Below, one piece after another: positions 7,811 to 16,700 of a stretch of DNA of 38,538 bases. Source of the stretch: Nitrospirales bacterium (GTDB lineage Bacteria > Nitrospirota > Nitrospiria > Nitrospirales > UBA8639); contig BQIU01000033.1 of assembly GCA_021603905.1 (NCBI GenBank), positions 1 through 38,538 on the forward strand, read 5' to 3'. Below the pieces are notes generated by a model. The model worked only from the letters and a program-made list of their open reading frames with translations. It did not search any database and had not been told where the DNA came from. Each line of letters starts with the position of its first letter. Positions within the stretch are counted from its first letter, which is position 1. A program made the translations under genes and the position numbers.

Positions 7811-8169
7811 TCCAAGTCATCTGTGGTGAATGGGTCTGCTGGTTTTTTGCCTAGCATTCGCTCAAGGACGTGATTCATCGTATAGATGTCGTTATCAAAT
7901 CCTCCATGTGACGTACTTCGCGTCCTCCTGCCGTCGACCCCATTAGAATAGATGAACCGAGGTTTAGATCTCACGGTCTTGACGAGTTTCTCATATATTT
8001 GCATACCTAAGAGCGGTTTGGATTTGAGGTCTTCTGGTGGAGGCTCTGGCCGACGTTCTAACGAATTCGACACGAGATAGAGAAGGGATTTTCGGTAAAT
8101 TCTTGCCACTTGATCATCTTGTTCAAGTTCGTCTTTCAAGTTATAGACAGTCAGATCTTTGATTTTCAA
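7804..8169 (-). pseudogene. ORF of 121 aa, probably 5'-truncated gene remnant
   Basis: The open frame begins at a TTG (8167-8169) with no ribosome-binding site, and an in-frame TAA lies only four codons upstream (8182-8184), so no ATG start exists. The protein itself looks real: a well-ordered helical segment (DQVARIYRKSLLYLVS), a proline-rich linker, then STSHGGFDNDIYTMN. This looks like the C-terminal part of a larger protein whose N-terminal part has been lost. I cannot name the family. Its stop codon is formed by the CCTAG box of the neighbouring tandem repeat, so the repeat may also have replaced its original 3' end. Confidence 0.5.
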
Positions 8170-8191
8170 TGTCGTTGCGCTTTATCTTTTC

Positions 8192-8211
8192 GGTATAACT
8201 GAAACGGCTAT
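8192..8211 (+). repeat. Dispersed 20-bp element, copy 2
   Basis: GGTATAACTGAAACGGCTAT, with one mismatch to copy 1 at 2766-2785. It lies directly before the regulatory palindrome at 8215-8228. Confidence 0.5.
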
Positions 8212-8214
8212 AAG

Positions 8215-8257
8215 TATCGAATTCGATAATCATGATATCCAAAAAGATACAGCTCTC
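8215..8257 (+). promoter_or_regulatory. Upstream activator-type site (GATAC family) of the lipoprotein hydrolase gene
   Basis: Contains the perfect palindrome TATCGAATTCGATA (8215-8228), then GATATCC at 8234-8240 and AGATAC at 8245-8250 followed by AGCTCTC. The last three steps follow the same order as the sites at 20757-20790, 22720-22754 and 27416-27451. The promoter-proximal GATAC is 127 bp before the -12 GC of the promoter at 8359-8375, a typical distance for a bacterial enhancer-binding protein. Confidence 0.6.
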
Positions 8258-8358
8258 AAATGCACGCGCACATGAAACTGTGCTGCGTGGACTGTAATCT
8301 TTTAGTTCAATGACTCCTGTATGTCATGCATCATCAAGGAGTGCTAAGCAACACTGTT

Positions 8359-8375
8359 TTGGCATTGGATATGCT
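8359..8375 (+). promoter_or_regulatory. Sigma-54 (-24/-12) promoter of the lipoprotein hydrolase gene
   Basis: TTGGCATTGGATATGCT: GG and GC are exactly 10 bp apart, with TGGCA and TGCT matching the RpoN consensus TGGCAC-N5-TTGCW at 9 of 11 positions. It is 71 bp before the chosen start codon and excludes the longer start at 8326. Confidence 0.6.
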
Positions 8376-8445
8376 CTTTACAAATGGAGAAGATGTTGGT
8401 TCATTGAGAAGACGCGTTTTTTTTCTTTACCAAGGTGAGGAATGT

Positions 8446-9807
8446 ATGAAACCTGTCATTCACATCATGCTGGTCGTTGTCCTGTTGTTTTTTTCGGCCT
8501 GTTCTTCAGACAATATCCGTACATTAGGGAAAGGGGAGAATGATCTTGACACGTGGGAAACGGCTCCAATCTGGTTTCATTCTGTCCTCTATTATCCATC
8601 GGAAATTAGTCTTAATTTTCCTGGATATCTCATTGGAATAGAAAAGAGTCCGAAGGATTTAATTTCGGACGATGGGGATGTGAATACGGTTGTTATTCCA
8701 AAGGCCGGAAAGAAGATTGGAAAACATATCGCTAGAATCGGTGAAGATGACAAATTATTGTATATCTCCCATATTCTCGAAAATTTTGGGGAGCAGCATG
8801 GCCAGAAAAACTGCGTGCATTATAACGCCTATTATCGAGTCAATGATCCAGACACCCATATCCCATTTTGTCAGCCGAAGGAAGCACGAGAGGTTAATCC
8901 CAAGAAGGCGTATGTCGGGAGTTGGGATGCGCTTGACTTACTCAAGCAGGATCTACACAACAAGATTCAGAACCATCACTATACACACATTGTTGTGGGA
9001 ATGATGGGATGGAATACCGATCAGGAAGAGGCTGTTCGAAATTTTAACTCAGTGGCAAGAAATGTACGGGTGGCGGCGGATACCGCGGGTTATAAAGAAT
9101 TTAAGCCATTGTTTATCGGGATTACTTGGCCAAGCAAATGGGCCGCCGATTGGATTACGCCGATTATCACGTTGTTTAGTTATGGGAACAAAGCCGACGA
9201 CGCCGATGAAATCGGCTTTGGATGGCTTGGGGTCTTGTTACATGACACGCTGCGTGAGTTACCGAAAGATGTGCCCGTTGTTGTGCTTGGTCATAGCTTT
9301 GGTGCGCGTGTCTCCAGCATGGGCGTGTGTATGGGGCCGGCGATTGTCAAAAAGAAGGGAGACTCGCTGTTGCCTCGTACCCGGATCCCGCTCTTGATCA
9401 GTTTGCAAGGCGCTTATTCTATGAATCGATATTATGAGGATAAAGGCAGAGAGGGAATCTTCTATCCAGAAAGCTGTAAGAACGCACAGCATGTGATCTT
9501 GACCTCTTCGAAGCATGATGAAGCCATGGACAATAAGTCGTTCGTTCCATTTGTTGGAAACGAGACAACGTATGACGACTACTGTGACATGAAGGAAGAA
9601 TCGGAATTCGATTGTGTGAAAGCTTCAAGTGACGGGACCGTCACGCTTCCCCAGAGCCAGAAACATAAAACGTATATCAACGCTGACGACCTCATTAAGT
9701 ATAACGCGTACGGATCAGGAGGCCTGGCCCATAGCGATATTTATCGAAAAGAAATGGGAACCATGTTGTGGAAAGTGATTTCGGAAAAACTGTCTCCGGT
9801 ACCCTAG
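8446..9807 (+). CDS. Lipoprotein with alpha/beta-hydrolase fold (lipase/esterase-like)
   Basis: A 453-aa protein with a short lipoprotein signal (MLVVVLLFFSAC, Cys19). The nucleophile elbow VVVLGHSFGAR puts the catalytic Ser at S284; a conserved C-terminal SGGLAHSDIY supplies a candidate catalytic His (H429), with several Asp candidates between. It is likely a membrane-anchored periplasmic or surface esterase/lipase of unknown substrate. The start at 8446 is supported by AGGTGAGGAA just before it and by the upstream sigma-54 promoter. It converges on the exported-protein pseudogene (52 bp between stops). A decayed copy of its 3' end lies at 12296-12449. Confidence 0.75.
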   Translation: MKPVIHIMLVVVLLFFSACSSDNIRTLGKGENDLDTWETAPIWFHSVLYYPSEISLNFPGYLIGIEKSPKDLISDDGDVNTVVIPKAGKKIGKHIARIGEDDKLLYISHILENFGEQHGQKNCVHYNAYYRVNDPDTHIPFCQPKEAREVNPKKAYVGSWDALDLLKQDLHNKIQNHHYTHIVVGMMGWNTDQEEAVRNFNSVARNVRVAADTAGYKEFKPLFIGITWPSKWAADWITPIITLFSYGNKADDADEIGFGWLGVLLHDTLRELPKDVPVVVLGHSFGARVSSMGVCMGPAIVKKKGDSLLPRTRIPLLISLQGAYSMNRYYEDKGREGIFYPESCKNAQHVILTSSKHDEAMDNKSFVPFVGNETTYDDYCDMKEESEFDCVKASSDGTVTLPQSQKHKTYINADDLIKYNAYGSGGLAHSDIYRKEMGTMLWKVISEKLSPVP

Positions 9808-9858
9808 AGATGGGACGTAGGTAAATAGGAATATATCACTGGGTGGAGGTAAGGTGTC

Positions 9859-10830
9859 TTACTTCTCCGGGAGCAATGGTTGCCAGATTCCACCGAGAGC
9901 CTCATCTTCGGTGCCAATACTAAAGACACTGCCTGTTATGCGCTCAGCTGGCTCAGCCATAGCTTCAATCTTCAATCCTTCTCTTGTCCATCCTACTGCC
10001 GGCTCGGTTTGAATAAATTGTAACCCCTCGTTATCTTTCCATTTTAATGAACCAGGACTGTAGATCACTGATCGAAACGGACCAAAATCTTCACCAGCAC
10101 CATCGACCGCACTCGTCCAGATTCGCCATTGCATTTTGCTTTTCTTTTCTAGATAAAGATCCGAGGCGTCTCGATCTCCTAATGAATGCTCATCATCTAA
10201 CAATTTGGCTTCCGTAAGTTTTGTGAAAACAGGAAGTCCTTCGTCTAATCCTTCAAGCGTTCCCCAAATTAACATGCCTGGTGTGTTGTTCTCTCCGCGC
10301 AACGCTAAGATAACGATGATCTGGTCTTCGGGATTCTCAATGCAGGCCATCCCTTCTATTTGTTCGGCTTTGGGGGTGGAATACGTTGCATCTTTTCTGG
10401 GAAAGGGACGTAATGCCGACAAGAATGTCCCTTTCCATTTGTCTTTTTTTTCTTTCAGACGCATATGAAAAATACGTCCGTACAATCCGTCTACAAACCC
10501 ACTTTCAGCTATTAGTATTTCATCTTTACGCTGTGGAAGAGTGCAGACTGCCTCAAGATCAATAGGTGGCATATTAGTCATCATGAGAGGATACGCCACA
10601 TAGAGATCATCCTATGAGACCCATTTTTTCTCGACCGACACGACTCCAAACCGCGGTTGGGTATTGGCCAAAACGACACTCTCTTTGTGGGAATGCTTAC
10701 GGTCACTGAGAGTCAAGTAGGTATTCTTATCAATCAGCACCATACTGCTAATGCCGGTATCAAAGGCCAAGCAAAGCTGAGTGCCAATGATGAATGAGAA
10801 AAATACACTAAGACCAAGGTAGTTCTTCAT
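9859..10830 (-). pseudogene. Exported protein gene interrupted by an in-frame TAG (paralog of 12562-13557)
   Basis: Two ORFs in the same frame, separated only by a TAG at 10612-10614, together match the intact 331-aa paralog over its whole length. They share AFDTG.SSMV, VEKKWVS, DFGPFRSVIYSPGS and GSVFSIGTEDEALGGIWQPL. The stop replaces the Leu of VS-L-DDLY. The start MKNYLGLSVFFS (10828-10830) has a signal peptide and AAAGGGG upstream. Apart from the stop the gene looks undamaged, so the loss is recent, suppressed, or a sequencing error. The downstream ATG of the second ORF (10597-10599) has no clear ribosome-binding site. Confidence 0.8.
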
Positions 10831-11038
10831 GAGTGATGCGCCCCTTTCTAATTTTTTAGTATTTTTTGTCGACGGTTTGTGAAAGGCTCGTTCGTGTATG
10901 TTGAGTGTAACCTCAAGGATATTTTTGAAGGTAGTGTAGAGTTGAATATTCAAAAAAGAGTAAATAGAGGCAAAATCTTCACTGAATAAGAGAAGAGTTT
11001 AAGCGCTATTGGGAGGACTATTGAAATGGTATTGCTAA

Positions 11039-11061
11039 TGGTATAACCTATTATTATACCA
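11039..11061 (+). promoter_or_regulatory. Probable mazEF operator/promoter
   Basis: A perfect inverted repeat TGGTATAA-N7-TTATACCA, 23 bp before the antitoxin start. The AT-rich centre can serve as -10. This position and symmetry fit autoregulation by a ribbon-helix-helix antitoxin. Confidence 0.6.
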
Positions 11062-11083
11062 TCTTAATCCAAGGGGCCGTAAC

Positions 11084-11338
11084 ATGGGATATGTCAAAAC
11101 CGCTATTTCAATCGACGGAGACTTGTTTATTAAGGCTGAAGAGTTAGCACGAATACTCAAAATTCCACGAAGTCAATTGTTTTCCAAAGCGATACAGGAA
11201 TACTTGCATCGGAACGAAAGTCGGCAACTATTAGATGATATTGATCAAGCACATCAGAAACCGCCAACTGCCACAGAACGTGCTCACTTTTCACGAATGA
11301 AAACGAAGTTACGACGACGGGTTTCTGATCGGTGGTAA
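11084..11338 (+). CDS. Ribbon-helix-helix antitoxin (MazE-type partner of MazF)
   Basis: An 84-aa protein. The N-terminal strand VKTAISIDGDLFIKAEELAR and helices KIPRSQLFSKAIQEYLHR form a ribbon-helix-helix DNA-binding domain, which dimerises and binds the operator upstream. The basic C-terminal tail (KTKLRRRVSDRW) would wrap the toxin. It overlaps the toxin gene by 7 nt, the usual coupling in type II modules. Confidence 0.85.
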   Translation: MGYVKTAISIDGDLFIKAEELARILKIPRSQLFSKAIQEYLHRNESRQLLDDIDQAHQKPPTATERAHFSRMKTKLRRRVSDRW

Positions 11339-11688
11339 TCAAACAGGGGGATGTGTTTTGGGTCAATTTGAGTGCGCCATCGGGGTCTAGACCAGGCTAT
11401 CGACATCCGCATGTTGTTGTGCAGAATAACCTGTTTAACCGCAGTAAAATTCACACGGTCGTCGTTTGCACCATTACATCGAACCTCAAACGTGCTGTAT
11501 CACCTGGAAATGTCTTGCTCTCAAAAGGGGAAGCCAACTTGCCCAAGCCAAGCGTTGTGAATGTGACACAGGTATTCACCATTGATAAAAATGATTTGGA
11601 AGAGAAGATAGGAAAACTTTCTTCACTACGATTACAAGCCATACTCGACGGTATACGTTTAGTTCTCGATCCACGAGACATCGAATAA
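11332..11688 (+). CDS. MazF/PemK-family mRNA interferase toxin
   Basis: A 118-aa protein of normal MazF length. The N-terminal IKQGDVFWVNLSAPSGSRPG and RPG-RHPHVVVQN segments are the family signature with the catalytic Arg, and VVVCTITSNLKRA is the conserved core strand. It would cleave mRNA at short specific sites until neutralised by the upstream antitoxin. The start is GTG (11332-11334) inside the end of the antitoxin gene. The pair sits between the two copies of a duplicated gene pair. Confidence 0.88.
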   Translation: MVIKQGDVFWVNLSAPSGSRPGYRHPHVVVQNNLFNRSKIHTVVVCTITSNLKRAVSPGNVLLSKGEANLPKPSVVNVTQVFTIDKNDLEEKIGKLSSLRLQAILDGIRLVLDPRDIE

Positions 11689-11744
11689 GTTGCCTCTGTT
11701 CTTCAATAATTCGGTTTTTACCAAGCTTTTACAAAAAGTTTTCT

Positions 11745-12125
11745 TCATGGCCCAACTGGTGGACGAACCTGCTTGTTATATTGATCCATATCCAGCCGTT
11801 GACCAGCGGCATTGGGGCGAATCATTCTCCGATGATCGCTTCCGTCGAGACCGCCAAATTCAGGCTTCAAGTAGAAGGGTGGCTCTGATTCCTCACCGTC
11901 GAAAATCTTCCCGTAAGGAATTTGAGTTGTGGGCTGTTGAGATCCTTCAATGGTGGGTGATGATTGTGGGGCTTGAGGTTTTGTTGATGTGCCCTGACTG
12001 TTTACTTGGACAACGTGAGGAGCAATGGTGATCTTAGTCATCTCTACCATCGAGATGATTCCTTGACCACTCTGCCAAGTAAGTAACACTGACAGAAATA
12101 AACTGCTCATGAACACTTTAGCCAT
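11745..12125 (-). CDS. Small exported protein, Pro/Gln-rich
   Basis: A 126-aa protein with an N-terminal signal peptide (MAKVFMSSLFLSVLLTW), then a low-complexity, probably unstructured segment rich in Thr, Pro, Gln and Ser, and a short basic C-terminus. I do not recognise it. ATG at 12123-12125; a GTG one codon before is also possible. It is convergent with the toxin gene (56 bp between stops). Confidence 0.5.
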   Translation of the reverse strand: MAKVFMSSLFLSVLLTWQSGQGIISMVEMTKITIAPHVVQVNSQGTSTKPQAPQSSPTIEGSQQPTTQIPYGKIFDGEESEPPFYLKPEFGGLDGSDHRRMIRPNAAGQRLDMDQYNKQVRPPVGP

Positions 12126-12295
12126 CACTCAGCTCTATATGAGTTCACTGACTGTAAACTATAGGCACATACAACGCTCATTCCTACAACTGAATCTACA
12201 TATTATTTAATTATACCATTTCCAATTTTTCGTAAAATCCAATAGGGATTATTGTCACCTTACGTTCTCCAAGATCTTTTTCGCATATTCAATCG

Positions 12296-12449
12296 TGATG
12301 TAATAAAGTCAATGCTCCTGCCAAATCCCAACTCCCCAGAGTCAATAACTTTAGTTCTGGTGGATTCGCGCATAGCGATGTTTATCGAAAAAATGGGCGT
12401 GCTGTTGTGGAATATAATTTCAGCGAAAGTCTCAGCTACTCATCAATAG
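12296..12449 (+). pseudogene. Remnant of the 3' end of a lipoprotein hydrolase gene
   Basis: From 12356 the sequence reads SGGFAHSDVYRK, then a 2-nt deletion (around 12388-12392), then MGVLLWNIISAKVS. This aligns with SGGLAHSDIYRKEMGTMLWKVISEKLS at the end of the intact gene at 8446-9807. Upstream, ACTCCCCAGAGTC near 12331 matches the CTTCCCCAGAGCC stretch near 9646 of the intact gene, with a deletion between. The rest of the gene is gone. Confidence 0.75.
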
Positions 12450-12561
12450 ACTTTCAGAAAAAACATTCGTTTGCTATTTGCCCGCTACACTCAGCTATTT
12501 CTTTAAGAAAAGTAGAATGTTCCCTTTAATCAATTCTTACCACTATTATTGTTAACGAGCA

Positions 12562-13557
12562 TTATCGTTGCTCAATAGAAAAATTGGGGAATAATGGTTG
12601 CCAAATTCCGCCTAGTGCTTCATCTTCGGTGCCTATACTAAACACACTACCCTTAACACGTTCAGCTGGTTCGGCCAAGGCTTCAACCTTCAGACCGTCT
12701 CTTGTCCAGCCAACAATTGGCTCGGTTGGATTAAAATGTAAACCCCCATTATTTTCCCAAGTAAATGAACCTGGACTGTAGATCACCGATCGAAATGGCC
12801 CAAAATCTTTTCCGGGATCGTCAACAGAGATAGTCCAGATGCGCCACTTCTTTTTACACAGTTTCTCTAGGTATAGATCCGAGGCATCTCGACCTCCAAA
12901 AGAATGTGTATTATCTAAAATTCTTTCCACCTTGAGCTTTGTGAAAATAGGAAGTTTAGTGTCTAATCCCTCCAGTATTCCCCAGACGAGCATTCCCCGT
13001 TTCCCGTTTCCTCCTCGTGTAGCCATGATGACAATGATCTGGTCATCTGGAGTCTCAATGCAGGCTATGCCTTCAATGTGCTCCGATTTCGGTGTGGAGT
13101 AGGATGAGTGCTCCTGGGGAAGCGGACGAAAGCCACTCAACATTTCACCTTTCCACTTGTCATTTTTTTTCTTAAGACGAACATGAAACATACGTCCATA
13201 TTTTCCTTCAAAAAATCCGCTTTCTGCGACGAGAAATTCATCCTTTCGGTGTGGAAGGGCACAAATAGCTTCGAGGTCACTAGGAGGCATGTCACTCATG
13301 GTCAAGGGATATTCCATATAAAGGTCGTCTAACGAGACCCACTTCTTTTCGACCCTCAAAATACTAAACCGGTTTTTGGTGTTTGCCAAAACTGGTCGAT
13401 TCTTGGGGTGAGTGTTCTTCCTGTCCATAACCGTCAAGAAAGTGTTGTCTTCAATTTTAACCATGCTGCTAAAACCTGTATCGAAGGCGTTGCAAATTGA
13501 CACGGCAATGATAAATAGACAACATAGCAATGCAATGGAACAAAAGGTAGTCTTCAT
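12562..13557 (-). CDS. Exported protein, intact paralog of the TAG-interrupted gene
   Basis: A 331-aa protein with a signal peptide (MKTTFCSIALLCCLFIIAVS...NAFDTG). Several segments (DLEAICALPHRKDEFLVAES, HIEGIACIETPDDQIIVIMA) resemble blades of the esterase-like/phytase-like beta-propeller proteins, in which D-x-E-G/A-I-x motifs recur. This is a weak resemblance and I assign no activity. Start at ATG 13555-13557, preceded by GAGGTGCC. It lies downstream of, and convergent with, the hydrolase remnant, reproducing the gene order at 8446-10830. Confidence 0.7.
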   Translation of the reverse strand: MKTTFCSIALLCCLFIIAVSICNAFDTGFSSMVKIEDNTFLTVMDRKNTHPKNRPVLANTKNRFSILRVEKKWVSLDDLYMEYPLTMSDMPPSDLEAICALPHRKDEFLVAESGFFEGKYGRMFHVRLKKKNDKWKGEMLSGFRPLPQEHSSYSTPKSEHIEGIACIETPDDQIIVIMATRGGNGKRGMLVWGILEGLDTKLPIFTKLKVERILDNTHSFGGRDASDLYLEKLCKKKWRIWTISVDDPGKDFGPFRSVIYSPGSFTWENNGGLHFNPTEPIVGWTRDGLKVEALAEPAERVKGSVFSIGTEDEALGGIWQPLFPNFSIEQR

Positions 13558-13772
13558 TATTAACTTTAGGGCACCTCTAAAAACGTACGAGTTGACTTGG
13601 GTGCCCTGCCGTGAACAAGCCAGGCCTGGATTCGGGATCACAACCAGAAGCAAGAGGGGCTCGTTCCCATCATGTTGCGGCCCTAGATGTCGAGTGACGA
13701 CTAAACAGTGTTTCGCAAAGAAATTTCAAGTCTTTGGTATTCTAGAGGCCGAAAACGAGCTTTTCAAGACAA

Positions 13773-16700
13773 CTACTGCATCACCGAATCGTGCAACACT
13801 GTGGCCTGGGTTCTGAAGGTATTGATGGTTTTCTGCCGTTTTCCTATGTAATCCAGCAAAGTTTGTTGGACATGGCCAGTCATTAATGAAATGGCCTGTT
13901 CGTATGTTTCGCGCGTCTTTTTGTTCTCGTTATTATTCATCAGTTCTTGTCGTTTCTCAAGAATTTTCAACTCGGCTTCTCGATGGAATTTTTTCACCGC
14001 CTCGACACGGTTGATAATTTCCTTCTCCTTCTCTTCGGTTGATGAACGAGATAGTTTGACAGGTGCAATGTGCGTCTCTTCTGCAAAACCGAGAATAGTC
14101 GAAAGGTCGATGACAACGTCGTTCAAGGCTGACTCCTTGCTCCATACCTCTTTAATGTTGCCACTTAATTCTTTGTTGAGACTTTCAGCGGCTTTCAAAT
14201 CTGTGTCAGTTTGTTCGGCATATAGTTTTTCAAACTTTTCAAACTGCCGAGACAAGAGAGAGGTATCTTCATTGTCAGCGTCAACACTTGCGGCATCATC
14301 GAGTTGATCGGCCAACGGCTGCTCGCTGTCCAATACCCGTAATCGCGCTGGTGTAAGAAGGTTTCTGCCTGCCCCAGCACCGTATCCAAACAGAGCGAGA
14401 TTTCTGGCCGATCGAATGATGTCGCGCGAATCCGATGAATAATTTTTTACCGTCCAGTTTCCAATATCGTCTTTCATCAAAACATAATTCGTCAGACCGG
14501 CGCCATGCAGCCGAATACGGTTCACGCTATGCCAAAATTGCTTGTCAATCTGACTTTGGATCTCCAGTCGAGGATCGCGATCCCAGGACCAGGGTTTGCC
14601 ATTTCTGGGGTTGGAATTGAGGGGAATGCTTCGATGGGCGTTTGCGGTGAGCATGTTTTGCCATTCGAGAGGAGCTTCCCCTTGCAAGGCGGTGGAGGGA
14701 TAACTCGATCGCAAGTAAGCGAGGGCGGGCCGAATATGAACCATGTTGGCTCGATGTTTTTTCGCAACGTCCCACGACTCCTTGATGTGTTTAGCCATGG
14801 CTGACCCTTTCCCTCCGTCATGTACGGCGGCAATATGTTTATACTTCAACGTCGTAATGAGTTGATCCATGACCTCTTTGGCATCGAGGTTTTGCATGGC
14901 TGCTGGGGACAAGACTTGTAGAGGCTCCGGTTTGCTTTTCACGATCTCAATTGTCATAGTCAAAGCTTTTTGCTTGCCGCTTTCAAGTGATTTTTTACCG
15001 ACTTCACTCTGGTTTTCCTTCGTTGCCCTCTCCTTGATATTCGACGCATTTTTCTGTGATTCCAAGAACTCCGCAATCTCCGTATACACCATGTCTGTTG
15101 ATGTTAATCGATCTTTACTTGCAAGGTGCTGCAATATAGATGGCTGGAATGTCGTAAGTGTATCTCGCGCGGCTTTGAATTTCTCAAGGTGTTCGGTCAA
15201 AAATTCTTGTTGTGCAGCTTTGGCGATGTCGACTTGGGTTTGTTTTGTCTTCAATGCCGTTTCCTTTTTCTTGAGTTCTTGAGTTGCTGTGTCGTTGGCC
15301 TTTTCTGCTTTAAAAGTTTCTTCTCGCAGTTCTTGTAAAAGAATGTGGGCAAGGATACTGGGCGTACATGCGTTGGCTTCTCCTAAGCAATTGTCAGTGT
15401 TATCCAAGGGTAGTAGCCTCTTGAGTTCAGTCGAAAGTTTCTTTTTGCCCTGTTCCTCAACGAGCTTCTTTAGGTTGGTAAGCTGTTCCTTTCGGAGTGG
15501 ATGGGTGCTTGATGTCGTGGTTCTCTTATCTATTCGATTGCTAAGGTTGTGAAGAAACGTGTCCCGAGAGGCCTTATCCGTTGAAGGCTCTGGCACAACA
15601 AATGCCGAATATTGGGTTTCGCCATTGCGAGTTGTCCCATCTGTAAAACTTCCCTTTGGAAGAGTGACATTGGTAATGGTCACTCCGGTAGCCTTTCCTT
15701 CTTTCACCGTTATTCTATTTCCCTCGATTGGATTTGGTGCCCCAACTTCTGCTTTAGTTAATGTAGTTTCCGAAACAATATTTCCAGACTGGAGTCCAGA
15801 AACATTTGCTTCAGTGAGCAGCATAGCAGATAATGTGCCCAGAACTGTCCCCTCAAATTTCTCCCCATCGGCTCCTTGGATCACGGCATGTTCAACGGTA
15901 GCCTGTTTTAGTGTAGCGTTCTTGATCGTGACATTTTTGGCTGTTGCGCCTGTCTGGTTAGGAACAATTTCACCGCTTTCGAGTGGACCGCTAATCGTCC
16001 CACTCAACAATGAAGCTCCTGTTGCAAAATAAATATCTTCGCTGTTTCCGGACGTACGGAGATGAACAGAACTTTGTTCTGCAATCGCCTTGGTTATGAC
16101 CGTCGCATCAATTCGAGAAGACGCTTGTATGCTGTTTTCGGTTCCATTTTTACTCAAAGTTCCTCCTGAAGCTGTCCCCTTTGTCGCCGGTTTAGCATCA
16201 GTAGGAAGTGTTGCTTCGACTATCAGACCAAAAAATTTGTTGTTTCTGACATGTAGGTTTTTAATCGTGGGATTTTGAAGGATTACTTGGTTCTCACCTC
16301 CATCGTTCTCTAGCGTAGCTCCGGAGACGACTGATCCCTTCCCGTTGATTTTTTTGTTCCCACTCGTTGTTTTCCCATCAAGGATCCATACATTGGTTAT
16401 ACGACCTTTCTTTAATGCCAGTTTCTCTTGATCTTTCCAATGAACAGTAAGTCCTTTTCCGGTAACAGGTATGGTGATGCCAACTTCCGTCGACGTTGAG
16501 GACAGACTGATTGGCATTTTTTGTGTTGTTTTGAGTTGGCCGCCTGTTAGGCATTGCGTTTTATCTTCCTTGAAGCAATATGCCCTTTTCCCAGTCCCTA
16601 ATGTTAGCGGTTTATTTGTCCAATCAATAGTTCCTTCCAGAGTCATTTTTGTTGCTGGTTGCATGGTTCCTTTGAGGGTCAAGTTTTCATTGACTGTCAT

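Noticed and set aside
10612..10614. TAG read as pyrrolysine
   Set aside because: No pyrrolysine genes are seen, and the paralog has an ordinary Leu at this position.
13607..13623. GG-N10-GC element (sigma-54-like) upstream of the intact exported-protein gene
   Set aside because: The -12 part reads CGGCA instead of TTGCA and there is no GATAC site upstream; a bare GG-N10-GC is expected by chance about once per 256 bp.
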